From JAEUMG01 sp963805405 (GTDB lineage Bacteria; Pseudomonadota; Alphaproteobacteria; Rhizobiales; Aestuariivirgaceae), in NCBI GenBank assembly GCA_963805405.1, contig CAWDUC010000005.1, positions 12,469 to 76,468 of the forward strand: DNA of 64,000 bases. Reading direction: 5' to 3'. The notes under the pieces were generated by a model. The model was not told where the DNA came from. It did no database searches and saw nothing but the letters and a program-made list of their open reading frames with translations. Below are positions 35,646 to 45,902 of the stretch, one piece after another. How positions within the stretch are numbered: the stretch's first letter is position 1; each line of letters begins with the position of its first letter. A program made the position numbers and the translations under genes.

Positions 35646-36698
35646 ATGATTTCCCGACGCGCATTTCTGATCACCTGTGTTCTCGCCGGTTTCGCCGCAA
35701 CGGCCCGCGCCGATGACAAGGCGAATGTCGCGGTCATGCGCGAATTGGTCACCAAGCTCATCATCCCGGGCTACGAGAAGCTCCTGCGGGCCGCCGAAAC
35801 GCAAGCCGCTTTGTGGTCGAACTTCGTCGCCAAGCCAGAAGCGTCAGCCATTGCCGCGCTGAGGGAGGCCTATTCGAACACCGCCGATGCATGGAGCGCA
35901 GTCGAGTTCCTGCATTTCGGACCGGCGGGCGTCGATTTCCGTTTCGAGCGCCTGTCCTATTGGCCCGAACGCAAGAACGCCACGGCCAAGGCTTTGACAC
36001 TGCTGTTTGCGCGACAAGCCGATGAGGGACTTGGCCCCGAACACTTTGCAGGAACAAGTGCTGCAGGACAGGGCTTGCCGGCACTGGAGCGGCTATTGTT
36101 CGACGAGCAAGCGCAAGAGCTTCTGCTCGCGCAGGATGCAAGCGGCGAGCGACGGCGGCAGGTCAGTCTCGCCATTGCCCGCAACATTGCGATCATTGCG
36201 GGACAGATACTCGCCGGCTGGCAAGACGACCCTGACAGCGTCTTGAAGAAGCTCGATGACCTGACTTATGCGCAGGAAGCAACGGCGCGGATAGCCACCG
36301 ACCTGCTTGGCCTGTTTCAGTTGATGCGCGACACCAAAATCGAAGCGCCGCTCGGAAAATCGATCGAAAGCGCCAAACCCCGGCTTGCCGAGGGCTGGCG
36401 CAGCGGCCGCAGCATCCGTGCAATAGCCATCAATCTCACTACCCTGCGGGACGCCGCCGATATCATCCTGGCAGGAAACACCGGTGAAATCTCATCGCCT
36501 TCGGTGCTCAAATCGGCGGTGAAGATCGCCAACAGCCTGTCGTCGGAAGACCTGAGCGCGCTTGTTACTTCGCCCAAACAGCGCAGCGACGCGGTGTTGC
36601 TCTATGACGCCGTGACGTCGGCGCGCGATGTGTCCAAACTGGAGATTCCCAATGCGCTTGGCATTACCATCGGATTCAACAGTCTCGATGGCGATTGA
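35646..36698 (+). CDS. Second imelysin-family protein
   Basis: 350 residues from ATG 35646 with an export signal SRRAFLITCVLAGFAATARA. The imelysin fold is indicated by AYSNTADAWSAVEFLHFGPA, GLPALERLLFDEQAQELL and the long helical C-terminus TLRDAADIILAGNTG. It lacks the clear GxHxxE sequence of the first imelysin; the corresponding region reads AGQGLPALERLLF, as in COG3489-type members. It follows the di-haem gene by one base and overlaps the DUF1513 gene by 11. Confidence 0.87.
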   Translation: MISRRAFLITCVLAGFAATARADDKANVAVMRELVTKLIIPGYEKLLRAAETQAALWSNFVAKPEASAIAALREAYSNTADAWSAVEFLHFGPAGVDFRFERLSYWPERKNATAKALTLLFARQADEGLGPEHFAGTSAAGQGLPALERLLFDEQAQELLLAQDASGERRRQVSLAIARNIAIIAGQILAGWQDDPDSVLKKLDDLTYAQEATARIATDLLGLFQLMRDTKIEAPLGKSIESAKPRLAEGWRSGRSIRAIAINLTTLRDAADIILAGNTGEISSPSVLKSAVKIANSLSSEDLSALVTSPKQRSDAVLLYDAVTSARDVSKLEIPNALGITIGFNSLDGD

Positions 36699-37791
36699 CC
36701 GGCGCCGTCTGCTCGGCGCACTCATAGCCGCGGCCGCCACGGCGCGCTGGGGCAGCGGCGGGGCACGCGCGCTGGACGGCGAGCCGCTGTATATTTCCTG
36801 CCGCATGGATGCAACCGAGGCAGCATCGGTTGCGGTGCTCAAGGCGAATGGTGAATTGCTGCTCGAAACGGCGTTGCCGGCGCGCGGGCACGATATCGCG
36901 CAGCGTCCACATACGCATGAATTCGTCGTCTTCGCGCGCCGCCCCGGCACCTGGGCGGTGGCAGTCGATACCAATCCTGCCAAGCAGCCGCAGATCATCA
37001 CAGCGCGCGCCGATCGGCATTTCTTCGGCCATGGCCTTTTCTCGGATGATGGCCGCCTGCTTTATGCGAGCGAGAATGACATCAAGACCGGCGATGGCAT
37101 CATCGGCGTTTACGATGCAACCGGCAGCTATGCCCGTATCGGCGAGTTCAAATCCGGTGGCATCGGCCCGCATGACATGAGCCTATCGAGTGACGGGCGA
37201 CGCATTGTCGTTGCCAATGGCGGCCTCAAGACGTTGCCGGAGAGCGGCCGTGAAATACTGAACAGTGACGATATCGCGCCCAATCTTGCGGTGCTCGATC
37301 TTACAAGCGGAACGATCGAAGGCGCGATCGAGCTTGATCGCACCTACAAGAAGCTCAGCATCCGCCATCTCGCGAGGACGAGCGATGATCGCATCGCCTT
37401 TGCCTGCCAGCATCAAGGCGATGCCGATGAGATGCCACCCCTGGTCGGGGTGCTCGACCGCGAAGGCAAGGCTCGCCTGTTCGATGCGCCGGAGGAGGCG
37501 CTGGCGCGGCTCAACAATTATGTCGGCTCGGTTGCTTTGGACGAGAGTGGTTGCGTCATCGCGGCGACGAGTCCGGTTGGCAACACCGCAGCGTTATGGT
37601 CGATCGAAGGCATATACCTAGGTGCGGCACAGATTCCCGATGTGTGCGGCGTCGCGCGCCACCGGAACGGCTTTCTCATGAGTTCCGGCAATTCCGGCGT
37701 CAGGGACGTCGCGACCGACGGGGTAGTCGCGGAGAGGTCCGTCCTCCAGAACTGGGTTTGGGACAATCACCTTCGCCTTGTCGCGCTGTGA
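36688..37791 (+). CDS. DUF1513 family protein (beta-propeller-like, COG3490)
   Basis: 367 residues from ATG 36688 (MAIDRRRLLGALIAAAATAR), a Tat signal. Repeated strand patterns such as AQRPHTHEFVVFARRPGTWA, FFGHGLFSDDGRLLYASEND, GGIGPHDMSLSSDGRRIVVA and LNNYVGSVALDESGCVIAAT suggest a propeller. DUF1513 is of unknown function but regularly closes the imelysin/di-haem cluster. It starts 11 bases inside the second imelysin gene, so translation is coupled. Confidence 0.88.
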   Translation: MAIDRRRLLGALIAAAATARWGSGGARALDGEPLYISCRMDATEAASVAVLKANGELLLETALPARGHDIAQRPHTHEFVVFARRPGTWAVAVDTNPAKQPQIITARADRHFFGHGLFSDDGRLLYASENDIKTGDGIIGVYDATGSYARIGEFKSGGIGPHDMSLSSDGRRIVVANGGLKTLPESGREILNSDDIAPNLAVLDLTSGTIEGAIELDRTYKKLSIRHLARTSDDRIAFACQHQGDADEMPPLVGVLDREGKARLFDAPEEALARLNNYVGSVALDESGCVIAATSPVGNTAALWSIEGIYLGAAQIPDVCGVARHRNGFLMSSGNSGVRDVATDGVVAERSVLQNWVWDNHLRLVAL

Positions 37792-37899
37792 GTATTGAAG
37801 GCTTGCCCCGCCAGCGCGAGTAGCGCAAGGTAATTCAAGCAGAGGCTGTATCGCACGGAGAAAATCCAGCCAAACACTTGAATTCGGGGGCTTATTCTC

Positions 37900-39684
37900 T
37901 TGGATAAACGCGAAGTTTTCCATTTTATCATGATCAAGCCGTCGCATTACGATGATGATGGCTACCCGATTCAGTGGTTGCGCTCGGATATTCCTTCGAA
38001 CACGCTCGCCGCCGTCAACGGCCTCGCCCTGGACAGCGCCAAACGCCAGATCCTCGGGCCCAATGTCGAAATCCGCCTCATCGCCTATGATGAGACCAAT
38101 ATCCGCATCCGTCCCGACAGGATCATTGCAGAGATTCGCGCCAATAACGGGCGGGGGTTGATCGCCTTTGTCGGCGTGCAGTCGAACCAGTTCCCGCATG
38201 CCGCCGATCTTGCCCAGGGCTTCATTGCCGCCGGCCTGCCGGTGGCAATCGGCGGATTCCATGTCTCGGGCTGCCTGGCCATGCTGCCGGAACTGCCCGA
38301 GGAGATCGCGCGATTGCAGGCGCAGGGCGTTTCGATCTTCGCCGGCGAGGCCGAGGAACTGCGTCTCGACGAGGTCTTGCGCGACGCCTATGCGGGCAAG
38401 CTCAAACCCCTCTACAATTACATGAAGGATCTGCCGTCGATCGAAGGCCAGCCGCCGCCGATCCTCTCCGCCGGCACTGTAAAGCGCACCCAGAGCGGGC
38501 GATCGAGCTTCGATCTTGGCCGCGGCTGCCCGTTCCAATGTTCGTTCTGCACCATCATCAACGTGCAAGGCCGCAAGAGCCGCTTCCGCACGCCGGACGA
38601 TCTGGAAATCATCGTGCGCGAGAATGCCCGCCAAGGCATCACCAAGTTCTTCATCACGGATGATAATTTCGCACGCAACAAGGAATGGGAATCGCTGTTC
38701 GACCGGCTGATCCATCTGCGAGAGAAGGAAGGCTTTACGATCAAGCTGGTGATCCAGGTCGACACGCTCTGCCACCGCATTCCCAATTTCATCGAGAAGG
38801 CGGCGCGCGCCGGCGTCAATCGCGTCTTCATCGGTCTTGAGAACATCAATCCCGACAATCTGCTCGCCGCCAAAAAGCGCCAGAACAAGATCACCGAATA
38901 CCGGCTCATGCTGCAGAAATGGCGCGACCATGGCTGCACAACCTATGCCGGCTACATATTGGGATTTCCCGCCGATACCAAGGAGTCGATCCTTCGCGAT
39001 ATCGAGATCATCAAGCGCGAACTGCCCATCGACCTCCTGGAGTTCTTCTTTCTCACGCCACTTCCCGGCTCCGAGGATCACAAGACCATGCTGGGCCAGC
39101 GGGTATGGATGGATCCCGATCTCAACAAATACGATCTCAATCATCGCGTCACCCATCATTCCCGCATGAGCGACAAGGAGTGGGACGAAGCCTATAACGA
39201 GGCATGGCACGCCTATTATACGCCCCAACACATGGAGACGGTGATCCGCCGCGCGGCGGCACTCCCCGGAGGGCGGCCGCGCTCAAAGATGCGACTGATG
39301 CTGTGGTTCTATCTCATGTACAGGATCGAGCACCTGCATCCCCTGGAAGGCGGCATTTTCCGGCTTAAATACCGGCGCGACCGCCGCAAGGGCATGCCGA
39401 TCGAGCATCCCTTGGTTTTCTACCCCAAATACGGCGCCGAAATAGCCCGGAAACTCTGCCAGTATGGCGTCATGGTGTGGAACGCCTACAGATTGCTGCG
39501 CCGCGTCGAACGCGACCCGAACGCATCTTCATATAGTGATCTCGCCATAACGCCGCCGGCTCTCGACGAGATGGAAACACTGGCCATGTTCCAGGAGACA
39601 TCGGGCGGCGAAGCGGCGGTCGCCAAGAAACGGCGCGCAGACGACCTGCGCGAAAAGGTTGCAAAGCTCCAGGCCGCCGAATAG
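37900..39684 (+). CDS. B12-binding-domain radical SAM protein
   Basis: 594 residues. The N-terminal third is a cobalamin-binding-like Rossmann domain (FVGVQSNQFPHAADLAQGF, AIGGFHVSG). The radical SAM cluster is LGRGCPFQCSFCTIINVQGR (CxxxCxxC at about residue 212), followed by FFITDDNFARNKEWESLFDR, FIGLENINPDN and GYILGFPADTKESILRD. A C-terminal helical extension follows (MLWFYLMYRIEHLHPLEGG). The frame starts at TTG 37900; ATG 37930 is an alternative. The substrate is unknown; relatives act in methylation or ring chemistry of lipids and cofactors. It lies alone, 108 bases after DUF1513. Confidence 0.9.
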   Translation: MDKREVFHFIMIKPSHYDDDGYPIQWLRSDIPSNTLAAVNGLALDSAKRQILGPNVEIRLIAYDETNIRIRPDRIIAEIRANNGRGLIAFVGVQSNQFPHAADLAQGFIAAGLPVAIGGFHVSGCLAMLPELPEEIARLQAQGVSIFAGEAEELRLDEVLRDAYAGKLKPLYNYMKDLPSIEGQPPPILSAGTVKRTQSGRSSFDLGRGCPFQCSFCTIINVQGRKSRFRTPDDLEIIVRENARQGITKFFITDDNFARNKEWESLFDRLIHLREKEGFTIKLVIQVDTLCHRIPNFIEKAARAGVNRVFIGLENINPDNLLAAKKRQNKITEYRLMLQKWRDHGCTTYAGYILGFPADTKESILRDIEIIKRELPIDLLEFFFLTPLPGSEDHKTMLGQRVWMDPDLNKYDLNHRVTHHSRMSDKEWDEAYNEAWHAYYTPQHMETVIRRAAALPGGRPRSKMRLMLWFYLMYRIEHLHPLEGGIFRLKYRRDRRKGMPIEHPLVFYPKYGAEIARKLCQYGVMVWNAYRLLRRVERDPNASSYSDLAITPPALDEMETLAMFQETSGGEAAVAKKRRADDLREKVAKLQAAE

Positions 39685-39796
39685 CGCCACAGCCCTACCA
39701 TCGGCGCATTGCCACCCCCATTGGAATGCATGTGAATTGCGGCACTTCCTGCCTATGTTGTGGGGAGCAACCCTTCCCCTCTCAAGGCCTCATCAC

Positions 39797-40900
39797 ATGA
39801 CAGTTAAGCTTTTCGAGCCGGTTTCGCTCGGCCCCCTCAAACTCGACAACCGGATCGTGATCGCGCCGATGTGCCAATATTCGGCCGACGATGGCGCCGC
39901 GACCGACTGGCATACGATCCATCTCGGCCATTTGGCGCTGTCCGGGGCCGGCCTCCTCATCATCGAAGCGACGGGCGTCGAGCCTGAAGGGCGCATTTCC
40001 TATGACGATCTCGGGCTCTATTCCGATCACACCGAGAAGGCGCTGGCCCGCGTACTGGAAGGTGTCAGGCGCTATTCGTCCATGCCGATCGCCATCCAAT
40101 TGGCCCATGCGGGCCGGAAGGCTTCGACGGATCTGCCCTGGAAGGGCGGCAAGCAGATCGCCCCCGACGCCAGGAACGGCTGGCAGACATCTGGCCCCTC
40201 GGCGGTCGGGTTTCATCCTACCGACAATCCCCCCGTCGCTCTCGACGCTGCGGGCCTGAAGCGCGTTCGTGACGCCTTTGTCGCCGCCGCAAAGCGATCG
40301 GCGCGCCTTGGCCTCGACGGGATCGAGATCCATTCGGCGCATGGCTATCTGCTGCACGAATTTCTGTCGCCCTTGTCCAACCAGCGCAGCGATTCCTATG
40401 GCGGCAGCCTTGAGAATCGCATGCGCTTTCCGCTGGAAGTCTTCGAGGCCGTGCGGGAGGCGTATCCAGCCGGGAGGCCGGTCTGGGTCCGCATCTCTGC
40501 ACAGGACTGGGCGGAAGGCGGTTGGACGATCGAGGACAGCGTAGAGTATTCCAAGGCTCTGAAGCAGCGCGGCGCGGCGGCCATCCATGTCTCAAGTGGC
40601 GGCCTGACCGCTAAACAGCAAATCAAGTTGGGCCCGCATTATCAGGTGCCGTTCTCCAAGGAGATCAAGGAGAAGGCCGACATTCAAACCATCGCCGTCG
40701 GGCTCATCACAGACCCGAAGCAGGCCGAAGAGACTTTGCGCAAGGGCGAAGCCGACATGGTGGCTCTCGCCCGCGGCGTCCTCTATGATCCGCGCTGGCC
40801 GTGGCATGCCGCCGCCGAGCTTGGCGCCAAGATCAAGCCGCCGCCGCAGTATCAGCGATCCGCGCCCCACGAGCATGCTGATTTATTCATCAAGGATTGA
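39797..40900 (+). CDS. NADH:flavin oxidoreductase (old yellow enzyme, YqjM-like)
   Basis: 367 residues from ATG 39797. Key pieces are LDNRIVIAPMCQYSADDGAA (FMN site, with the Cys typical of YqjM-type enzymes), IAIQLAHAGRKAST, GIEIHSAHGYLLHEFLSPLS with the His-x-x-His substrate pair, NQRSDSYGGSLENRMRFPLE, and VALARGVLYDPRWPWHAA. YqjM-class enzymes reduce activated C=C bonds using NADPH. A strong terminator follows at 40988. Confidence 0.93.
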   Translation: MTVKLFEPVSLGPLKLDNRIVIAPMCQYSADDGAATDWHTIHLGHLALSGAGLLIIEATGVEPEGRISYDDLGLYSDHTEKALARVLEGVRRYSSMPIAIQLAHAGRKASTDLPWKGGKQIAPDARNGWQTSGPSAVGFHPTDNPPVALDAAGLKRVRDAFVAAAKRSARLGLDGIEIHSAHGYLLHEFLSPLSNQRSDSYGGSLENRMRFPLEVFEAVREAYPAGRPVWVRISAQDWAEGGWTIEDSVEYSKALKQRGAAAIHVSSGGLTAKQQIKLGPHYQVPFSKEIKEKADIQTIAVGLITDPKQAEETLRKGEADMVALARGVLYDPRWPWHAAAELGAKIKPPPQYQRSAPHEHADLFIKD

Positions 40901-40987
40901 CGGTCACCGCGCCCCATTTGCACTTTCCTAACCATATGGGGCGCAAACTCACCAATTGCGGGACCGCAAGTCACCCGCCAAGCCAGG

Positions 40988-41023
40988 CCGCGCCAATGCA
41001 CCATGCAGATGGCGCGGTTTTTT
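40988..41023 (+). terminator. Rho-independent terminator
   Basis: CCGCGCCA-(14 bases)-TGGCGCGG followed by TTTTTT. The eight-pair GC-rich stem and run of six T on the plus strand make a classical terminator for the old-yellow-enzyme gene, 87 bases after its stop and just before the convergent SulP gene. Confidence 0.88.
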
Positions 41024-41033
41024 GTGGTGTTGT

Positions 41034-42822
41034 TCAGCTTGCCGACAGTTCGGGCGCGAGCGCGGCAAACGCGTCATATTGCGAGCGGAAGACCTTGCCT
41101 GTGAGGTCTTTCAGGAAAGATGTGGTTGCCAGGCGGTCCATGACCGGGCCTTTCACCTCGGAAAGGTGGAAAGTCACGCTCGCATCCGCCAATCTGCGGT
41201 TAATTTCCTCCAGAACTCTCAAGAGCGCTCGCGTCAATCGCGTTGATCGCCGAGCACATCAGGATCAAGTGGCGCAAAGGCGGGCGATCGGCGACAAGCT
41301 CGGTCACCCGATCCTCAAGATAGCGGCTGTTGGCGAAATAGAGGCTCTCATCGATCCTAAGGGTCAGGATTTTTTCCGACGTCAGCACGTCGTGGCGGCG
41401 GATATTGCGAAAGTGCTGGGTGCCGGGGACGAGGCCGACGATCGCCATATGCGGACGGCTCGTACGGTAGAGGAAAAGCGCCAATGAGAGCGCAACGCCC
41501 GCAAGAATTCCCTGCTCAACGCCGACCACCAAAGTGACCAGTATGGTGGCCGCCATCGCGGCAAAATCGGCTTTCGAATAGCTCCAGGTCCGCCGCAAGA
41601 CGCTGAGATCGACGAGCGACAGAACGGCCACGATGATCGTCGCGGCAAGGGTCGCCTGCGGCAGATCGGCCAGATAGGGCGTCAAGTACAACGTCGCCAG
41701 CGCGATCCCAACCGCCGCGAAAGCGCCAGCGGCAGGCGTTTCGGCGCCTGCGCCAAAATTCACCACCGAGCGTGCAAATCCTCCCGTCACCGGAAAGCCG
41801 CTCGAAAGCGCCGAAGCGAGATTGGAAACGCCGAGACCGATCAGCTCCTGATCGGGCTCAATGCGCTGGCGGCGCTTGGCGGCAAGTGTCTGGCCGACTG
41901 AAACCAATTCAACAAAGCCGACAAGGCTGATCATGAAGGCCGGCAGAGCAAGCTGCAGAACCAGATCAAGATCGACGGCCGGGAAACCCAAGGGCGGAAG
42001 CCCGGCGGGGATTGCCCCTACGACCGCGACGTTCATTTCCTTCAATGCAAATCCGGCGACCGAGATTGTTGCCGCCATGACGACGAAGACGGGTCCCGAT
42101 CGCGCCATCGAATCGGCGGCGCGAGGAGCGACGCCCATCAGCATCAGCGCGCTCTTCATATAACGCCGCGCAAGTATCAGTGCAGCGAGCGAGAGAAAGC
42201 CCACAGCGGCCGTGGCCCAATTCGTGCTGCCGACATGGCGAAAGAGCGATGCCAGCATGCTTTGGAGCGTCTGGCCTCCGGCGTTGATCCCCAGGAGATG
42301 GCGTATCTGTCCGACCGCAATGAGTATTGCCGAAGACGCGATGAAGCCTGCAATGACGGGGTGGCTCAAAAAATTGGCAAGAAACCCCAGCCTCAGTACG
42401 CCCATGACGAAGAGCATGATGCCCGAGAGAGCCGCCAGCAGGATTGCGGCGGTCAAGTAATCCGCGGAGCCCTGGGCGGCGACGGAGCCGGCCGCAGTCG
42501 CCGTCATCAGGGAAATTATGGCGACCGGCCCCACGGCGAGCGTGCGGCTCGTTCCGAAGAGCGCATATGCGACCAGTGGCAGTATACTCGCATAGAGGCC
42601 AATCTCAGGCGGGAGTCCCGCCAGCATCGCATAGGCGAGCGACTGCGGGATCAGCATGATGGTCACGATGACTGCGGCTGTTAAATCGCCGGAGAAGGTC
42701 GCCCAGCCATAGTGGCGCGCCCATACGAGCGCCGGGAACAAGTTGGACCAGGCTCGCGCGCGCGGCTCGCCTTGCGGGCGCTCCGCTTCCGGCTTCGCCC
42801 CGGTTTTCACGGCACGCTGCAT
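41034..42822 (-). CDS. SulP-family sulfate/anion permease with STAS domain (one frameshift near 41214)
   Basis: Starts MQRAVKTGAKPEAERPQGEP at 42822; the membrane part begins GDLTAAVIVTIMLIPQSLAY with AMLAGLPPEIGLYASILPLV, the SulP signature, and continues through about 11 hydrophobic segments. The C-terminal STAS domain begins IRRHDVLTSEKILTLRIDES and, after one extra T near 41214, continues in another frame as LEEINRRLADASVTFHLSEV with GPVMDRLATTSFLKD to a stop at 41034. Corrected length about 595 residues. It follows the SQR fusion gene by 14 bases, so it may export sulfite/sulfate from sulfide oxidation. Confidence 0.9.
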
Positions 42823-42836
42823 GAGTTGTTTCTGCC

Positions 42837-44545
42837 TTAGCCTTGATGTGCCGGCTTGGCGAGATACTCGCGGCCCCGCAGCATGGCGCTCCAATAGACC
42901 GGCGGGAGGACGCGCTCTTTCAGGAACCAGGCCGCGCGGCTTGGCTTCAGATCGTCGATGAGCCATGTCGGGAAACTCGGCAGACGCTTGCCGCCATAGC
43001 CGAACTCGGCAAGGACGATTTTTCCGCGTTCGACCGTCGAGCGGGCAAGAGCCATAGCCGTCGTAGACGGCGTTCGGGCCATGATAACCCATGTCGTAGA
43101 GCACGTTCTCGGCGACGACAGGGGCCTGCTTGCGCGCCGCTGCGGCCGTCTTCGCATTCGGTGTATTCGTGACGTCGCCGAGGCCGTAGATATTCTCGTA
43201 TGTCTTATGGCGCAGCGTCGCCGGATCGACGTCCATCCATCCCGCCGCATCGGCGAGCGAACTCGCGCGAATGAAATCCGGCGCGATCTGAGGCGGCAGA
43301 CATGGATCATGTCGAACGGCTTTTCGATCGTCTCGTGCGTTCCGTCGGGAGACGTTTCACGAAACGCGCGCTTTGCCGGGCCGTCGATCGCAATCAGATT
43401 TGGCCGAAGTCGAGCTTCACATGATAGCGCTCGACATAGCCCATCAGCGCCGGAACATATTCCGGAACGCCGAACAGCACCCCGCCGGCGTTATCGAATT
43501 CAATGTCGATATTGTCGAGACATCCGGTGCGAAGCCAATGATCGGCTGAGAGATACATCGCCTTCTGCGGCGCGCCCGCGCATTTGATCGGCATCGGCGG
43601 TTGCGTGAAGATCGCTCGCCCCGACTTAAGTTCCTTGACCAGCTCCCAAGTATACGGCGCCAGATCGTAGCGATAGTTCGACGTGACACCGTTTCGGCCG
43701 AGTGTCTCGGTCAATCCCTCGATGCCGCCCCAGTTGAGCTTCAGCCCCGGGCAGACGATAAGGTGCTTGTAGCTGACGATTCGGCAGCCTTCGATGACGA
43801 CGGAGTTGTTGTCGGGATCAAAGCCGCGACTGCAGCCTTGATCCATGACGTCTTCGCGGGAAGACCGAGGCCATCGTCTCACGGTCTGCTCGGGCGTCGA
43901 AGACGCCGCCACCGACGAGAGTCCAACCCGGCTGATAGTAATGCACATCCGCGGGCTCGATAATCGCGATATTGAGATTGCCCTGGCGCGCGAGAAGACT
44001 TGCGGCGACCGCAGCACCGGCAGACCCGCCTCCGACGATGACGATGTCGTAGTTGTCAACTGGCGCATCGGAGGCGATAGTCCCGCCGGCGGCGATCCGG
44101 CTCGCGACGCCGCGACATGTCGTAGCCCGCCGCTCGCGCGCCTTCAGAATGTCGGCCATCGGCCGATGGCCCGCCTCGGAAAGAGCCCACAGGGTCGTGC
44201 TGACCGCGTACCGGTGCGACAATAGGCGAGAATGGGCTTCGGCAGTCTCGGCAAGCGCGGTCCCGAACGCCGCTGCATCGCTATCGCTGACCTTGCCCGG
44301 ATTCGACCGGCAGATAGCGAGCCGTAAGTCCGTTCGCCTTAGCTTCCCGCTCGATCTCCGCGAATGAAGGCTGATCCGCACCTTCTCCGTCGGGCCGGTT
44401 TGAGATGATCGATTTGAAACCCATCGCCGCGCAACTGCCGACAGTCGCCGGGCAGGATTTGCGTCGCGACCGAGAGATCGTCCGTAAGCGTCTTCGCGTG
44501 CCATCACGAGATCCTCTGCCGAAAGCCGAGAGGAAGAGCCGTCAT
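42837..44545 (-). pseudogene. Fused phosphatase-like/sulfurtransferase (DUF442) and sulfide:quinone oxidoreductase, several frameshifts
   Basis: The N-terminal about 130 residues are the DUF442/beta-lactamase-hydrolase-like domain (DLSVATQI, EIEREAKANGLTARYLPVES in shifted frames), followed by STTLWALSEAGHRPMADILK. Then comes an SQR domain: YDIVIVGGGSAGAAVAASLL, HYYQPGWTLVGGGVF, CRIVSYKHLIVCPGLKLNWG, PPMPIKCAGAPQKAMYL, MDVDPATLRHKTYENIYGLG and FGYGGKRLPSFPTWLIDDLK. The three Cys-containing segments expected for SQR are present. Such fusions occur in BigR-controlled operons. At least four frame breaks, mostly between 43,000 and 44,500, are needed for about 560 residues. Start ATG 44545 overlaps the dioxygenase stop. 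Confidence 0.82.
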
Positions 44546-45438
44546 AGCTCATTGATCGGCACCTTGAGCTGCCGCTTGCCGCCCTCATCGGGCTCGGGAA
44601 GGTTGCCGCCACGTATATTGACCTGGATGCGAAGGGATGATCAGCTTCGGCAAAGCGAGCGTTTCGTCGCGTGCCGTGCGCATCGTGACGAATTCGTCTT
44701 CGCTGACGCCGTCGCGAACATGGATGTTAGTTCGCCCGCTCTTCCGCGACCGTGGTTTCCCATCTGATGTCGCGGCCGTTGGGCCGTAGTCGTGGCACAT
44801 GAAGAGACGTTCTGCGGGCGGTAGCGCGAGCACGCTCTTGATCGAATGGTAGAGCACGCGTGCATCGCCGCCCGGGAAATCGGCGCGTGCGGTGCCGCCG
44901 TCCGGCATGAAAAGCGTATCGCCGACAAACGCCGCATCGCCGACGACGTGCGTCATGCAAGCCGGCGTATGTCCTGGTGTGTGCATGGCGAAGGCCTGCA
45001 TGCTGCCGATCGTGTAGGTATCGCCATCATTGAAGAGACGGTCGAATTGGCTGCCGTCGCGCTGGAACTCGGTGCCTTCGTTGAAAATCTTCCCGAAGAC
45101 CTCCTGCACGATCTTGATATTTTCACCGATGCCGAGCTTGCCGCCGAGCTTCTCCTGAATATAGGGCGCGGCCGGAAAGATGGTCGGCATGCGCGTGCGT
45201 CTCGATGAGCCATTCGACGCTTGAGATGATGATCGCGCACGAAGGCTGAATGATCTTGTCGGCCACTGTCATAGCTGATACGGCCGGCCGCGTAGTCGAT
45301 ATCCATGACGCTGTCGTAGATCGCACAGGCGTTCGACGCCGGGTCCTTCACGACGTAGCTGACCGTGTTCGTTGCTTCGTCGAAAAAGGCGGTAACCTCC
45401 GGCTTGACCGTGAGATCGACTTTATAGGAATCTGACAT
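44542..45438 (-). pseudogene. MBL-fold persulfide dioxygenase-like protein (Blh/ETHE1 type), frameshifts
   Basis: Starts MSDSYKVDLTVKPEVTAFFD at 45438, preceded by GAGGAGG. In shifted frames it has SNACAIYDSVMDIDYAAGRI, the metal motif ETHAHADHLSAAPYIQEKLG, MHTPGHTPACMTHVVGDAAF with VGDTLFMPDGGTARADFPGG, and LFMCHDYGPN. It ends LKVPINEL at 44542. This is the Blh/ETHE1-type metallo-beta-lactamase protein that oxidises glutathione persulfide to sulfite. Breaks lie near 45255, 45190 and 44740. The reconstructed length, about 298 residues, suits the family. Confidence 0.83.
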
Positions 45439-45455
45439 GGGTTCCTCCTCGAGGT

Positions 45456-45899
45456 TCAGGTGGGTCTGCCGGCGGGGACCCGCGCAGCGGTGGCGGTGGC
45501 GGCAATGCGCGCCAGCCACATGCCAACAAGCATGGCGGGGACAAAAACGATCGTTCCAGGGGCAAGAAGACTGAGGCCGGTGAAGGCAGGACCCGGACAA
45601 TAGCCGCCCAGTCCCCAGCCGATGCCGAAAACCGCAGCACCGAACACGAGCCGGCGATCGATGGCGGTGGCCTCGGGAAGATGAAACTGATCATCGAGCA
45701 TCGGCCGCGCATTGCGCCAGGCAAGGCGGTAACCTACGAAGGCGACCGCGACCGCCCCGGCCATCACGAAGGCGAGGCTCGGGTCCCAAGTGCCAAAGAC
45801 GTCGAGGAAATTCTGGACCTTGGCCGGATCGACCATGCCGGATACCACCAGACCCAGACCGAAGATCAAACCAATGGCAAAATGTACGACTGTGCGCAT
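45456..45899 (-). CDS. YeeE/YedE-family membrane protein (second half, DUF6691-like)
   Basis: 147 residues with four hydrophobic segments: VVHFAIGLIFGLGLVVSGMV, SLAFVMAGAVAVAFVGYRLA, LVFGAAVFGIGWGLGGYCPG and PGTIVFVPAMLVGMWLARIA. The conserved Cys in GLGGYCPGPAF is the sulfur-carrying residue of the YeeE/YedE fold. Paired small YeeE/YedE proteins import thiosulfate or other sulfur species. It sits between the dioxygenase gene and its partner at 45903, three bases away. Confidence 0.88.
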   Translation of the reverse strand: MRTVVHFAIGLIFGLGLVVSGMVDPAKVQNFLDVFGTWDPSLAFVMAGAVAVAFVGYRLAWRNARPMLDDQFHLPEATAIDRRLVFGAAVFGIGWGLGGYCPGPAFTGLSLLAPGTIVFVPAMLVGMWLARIAATATAARVPAGRPT

Positions 45900-45902
45900 C
45901 GC

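Noticed and set aside
38461..39231. Part of a long minus-strand ORF opposite the radical SAM gene
   Set aside because: Antisense shadow; the plus-strand frame carries the CxxxCxxC motif and is full length.
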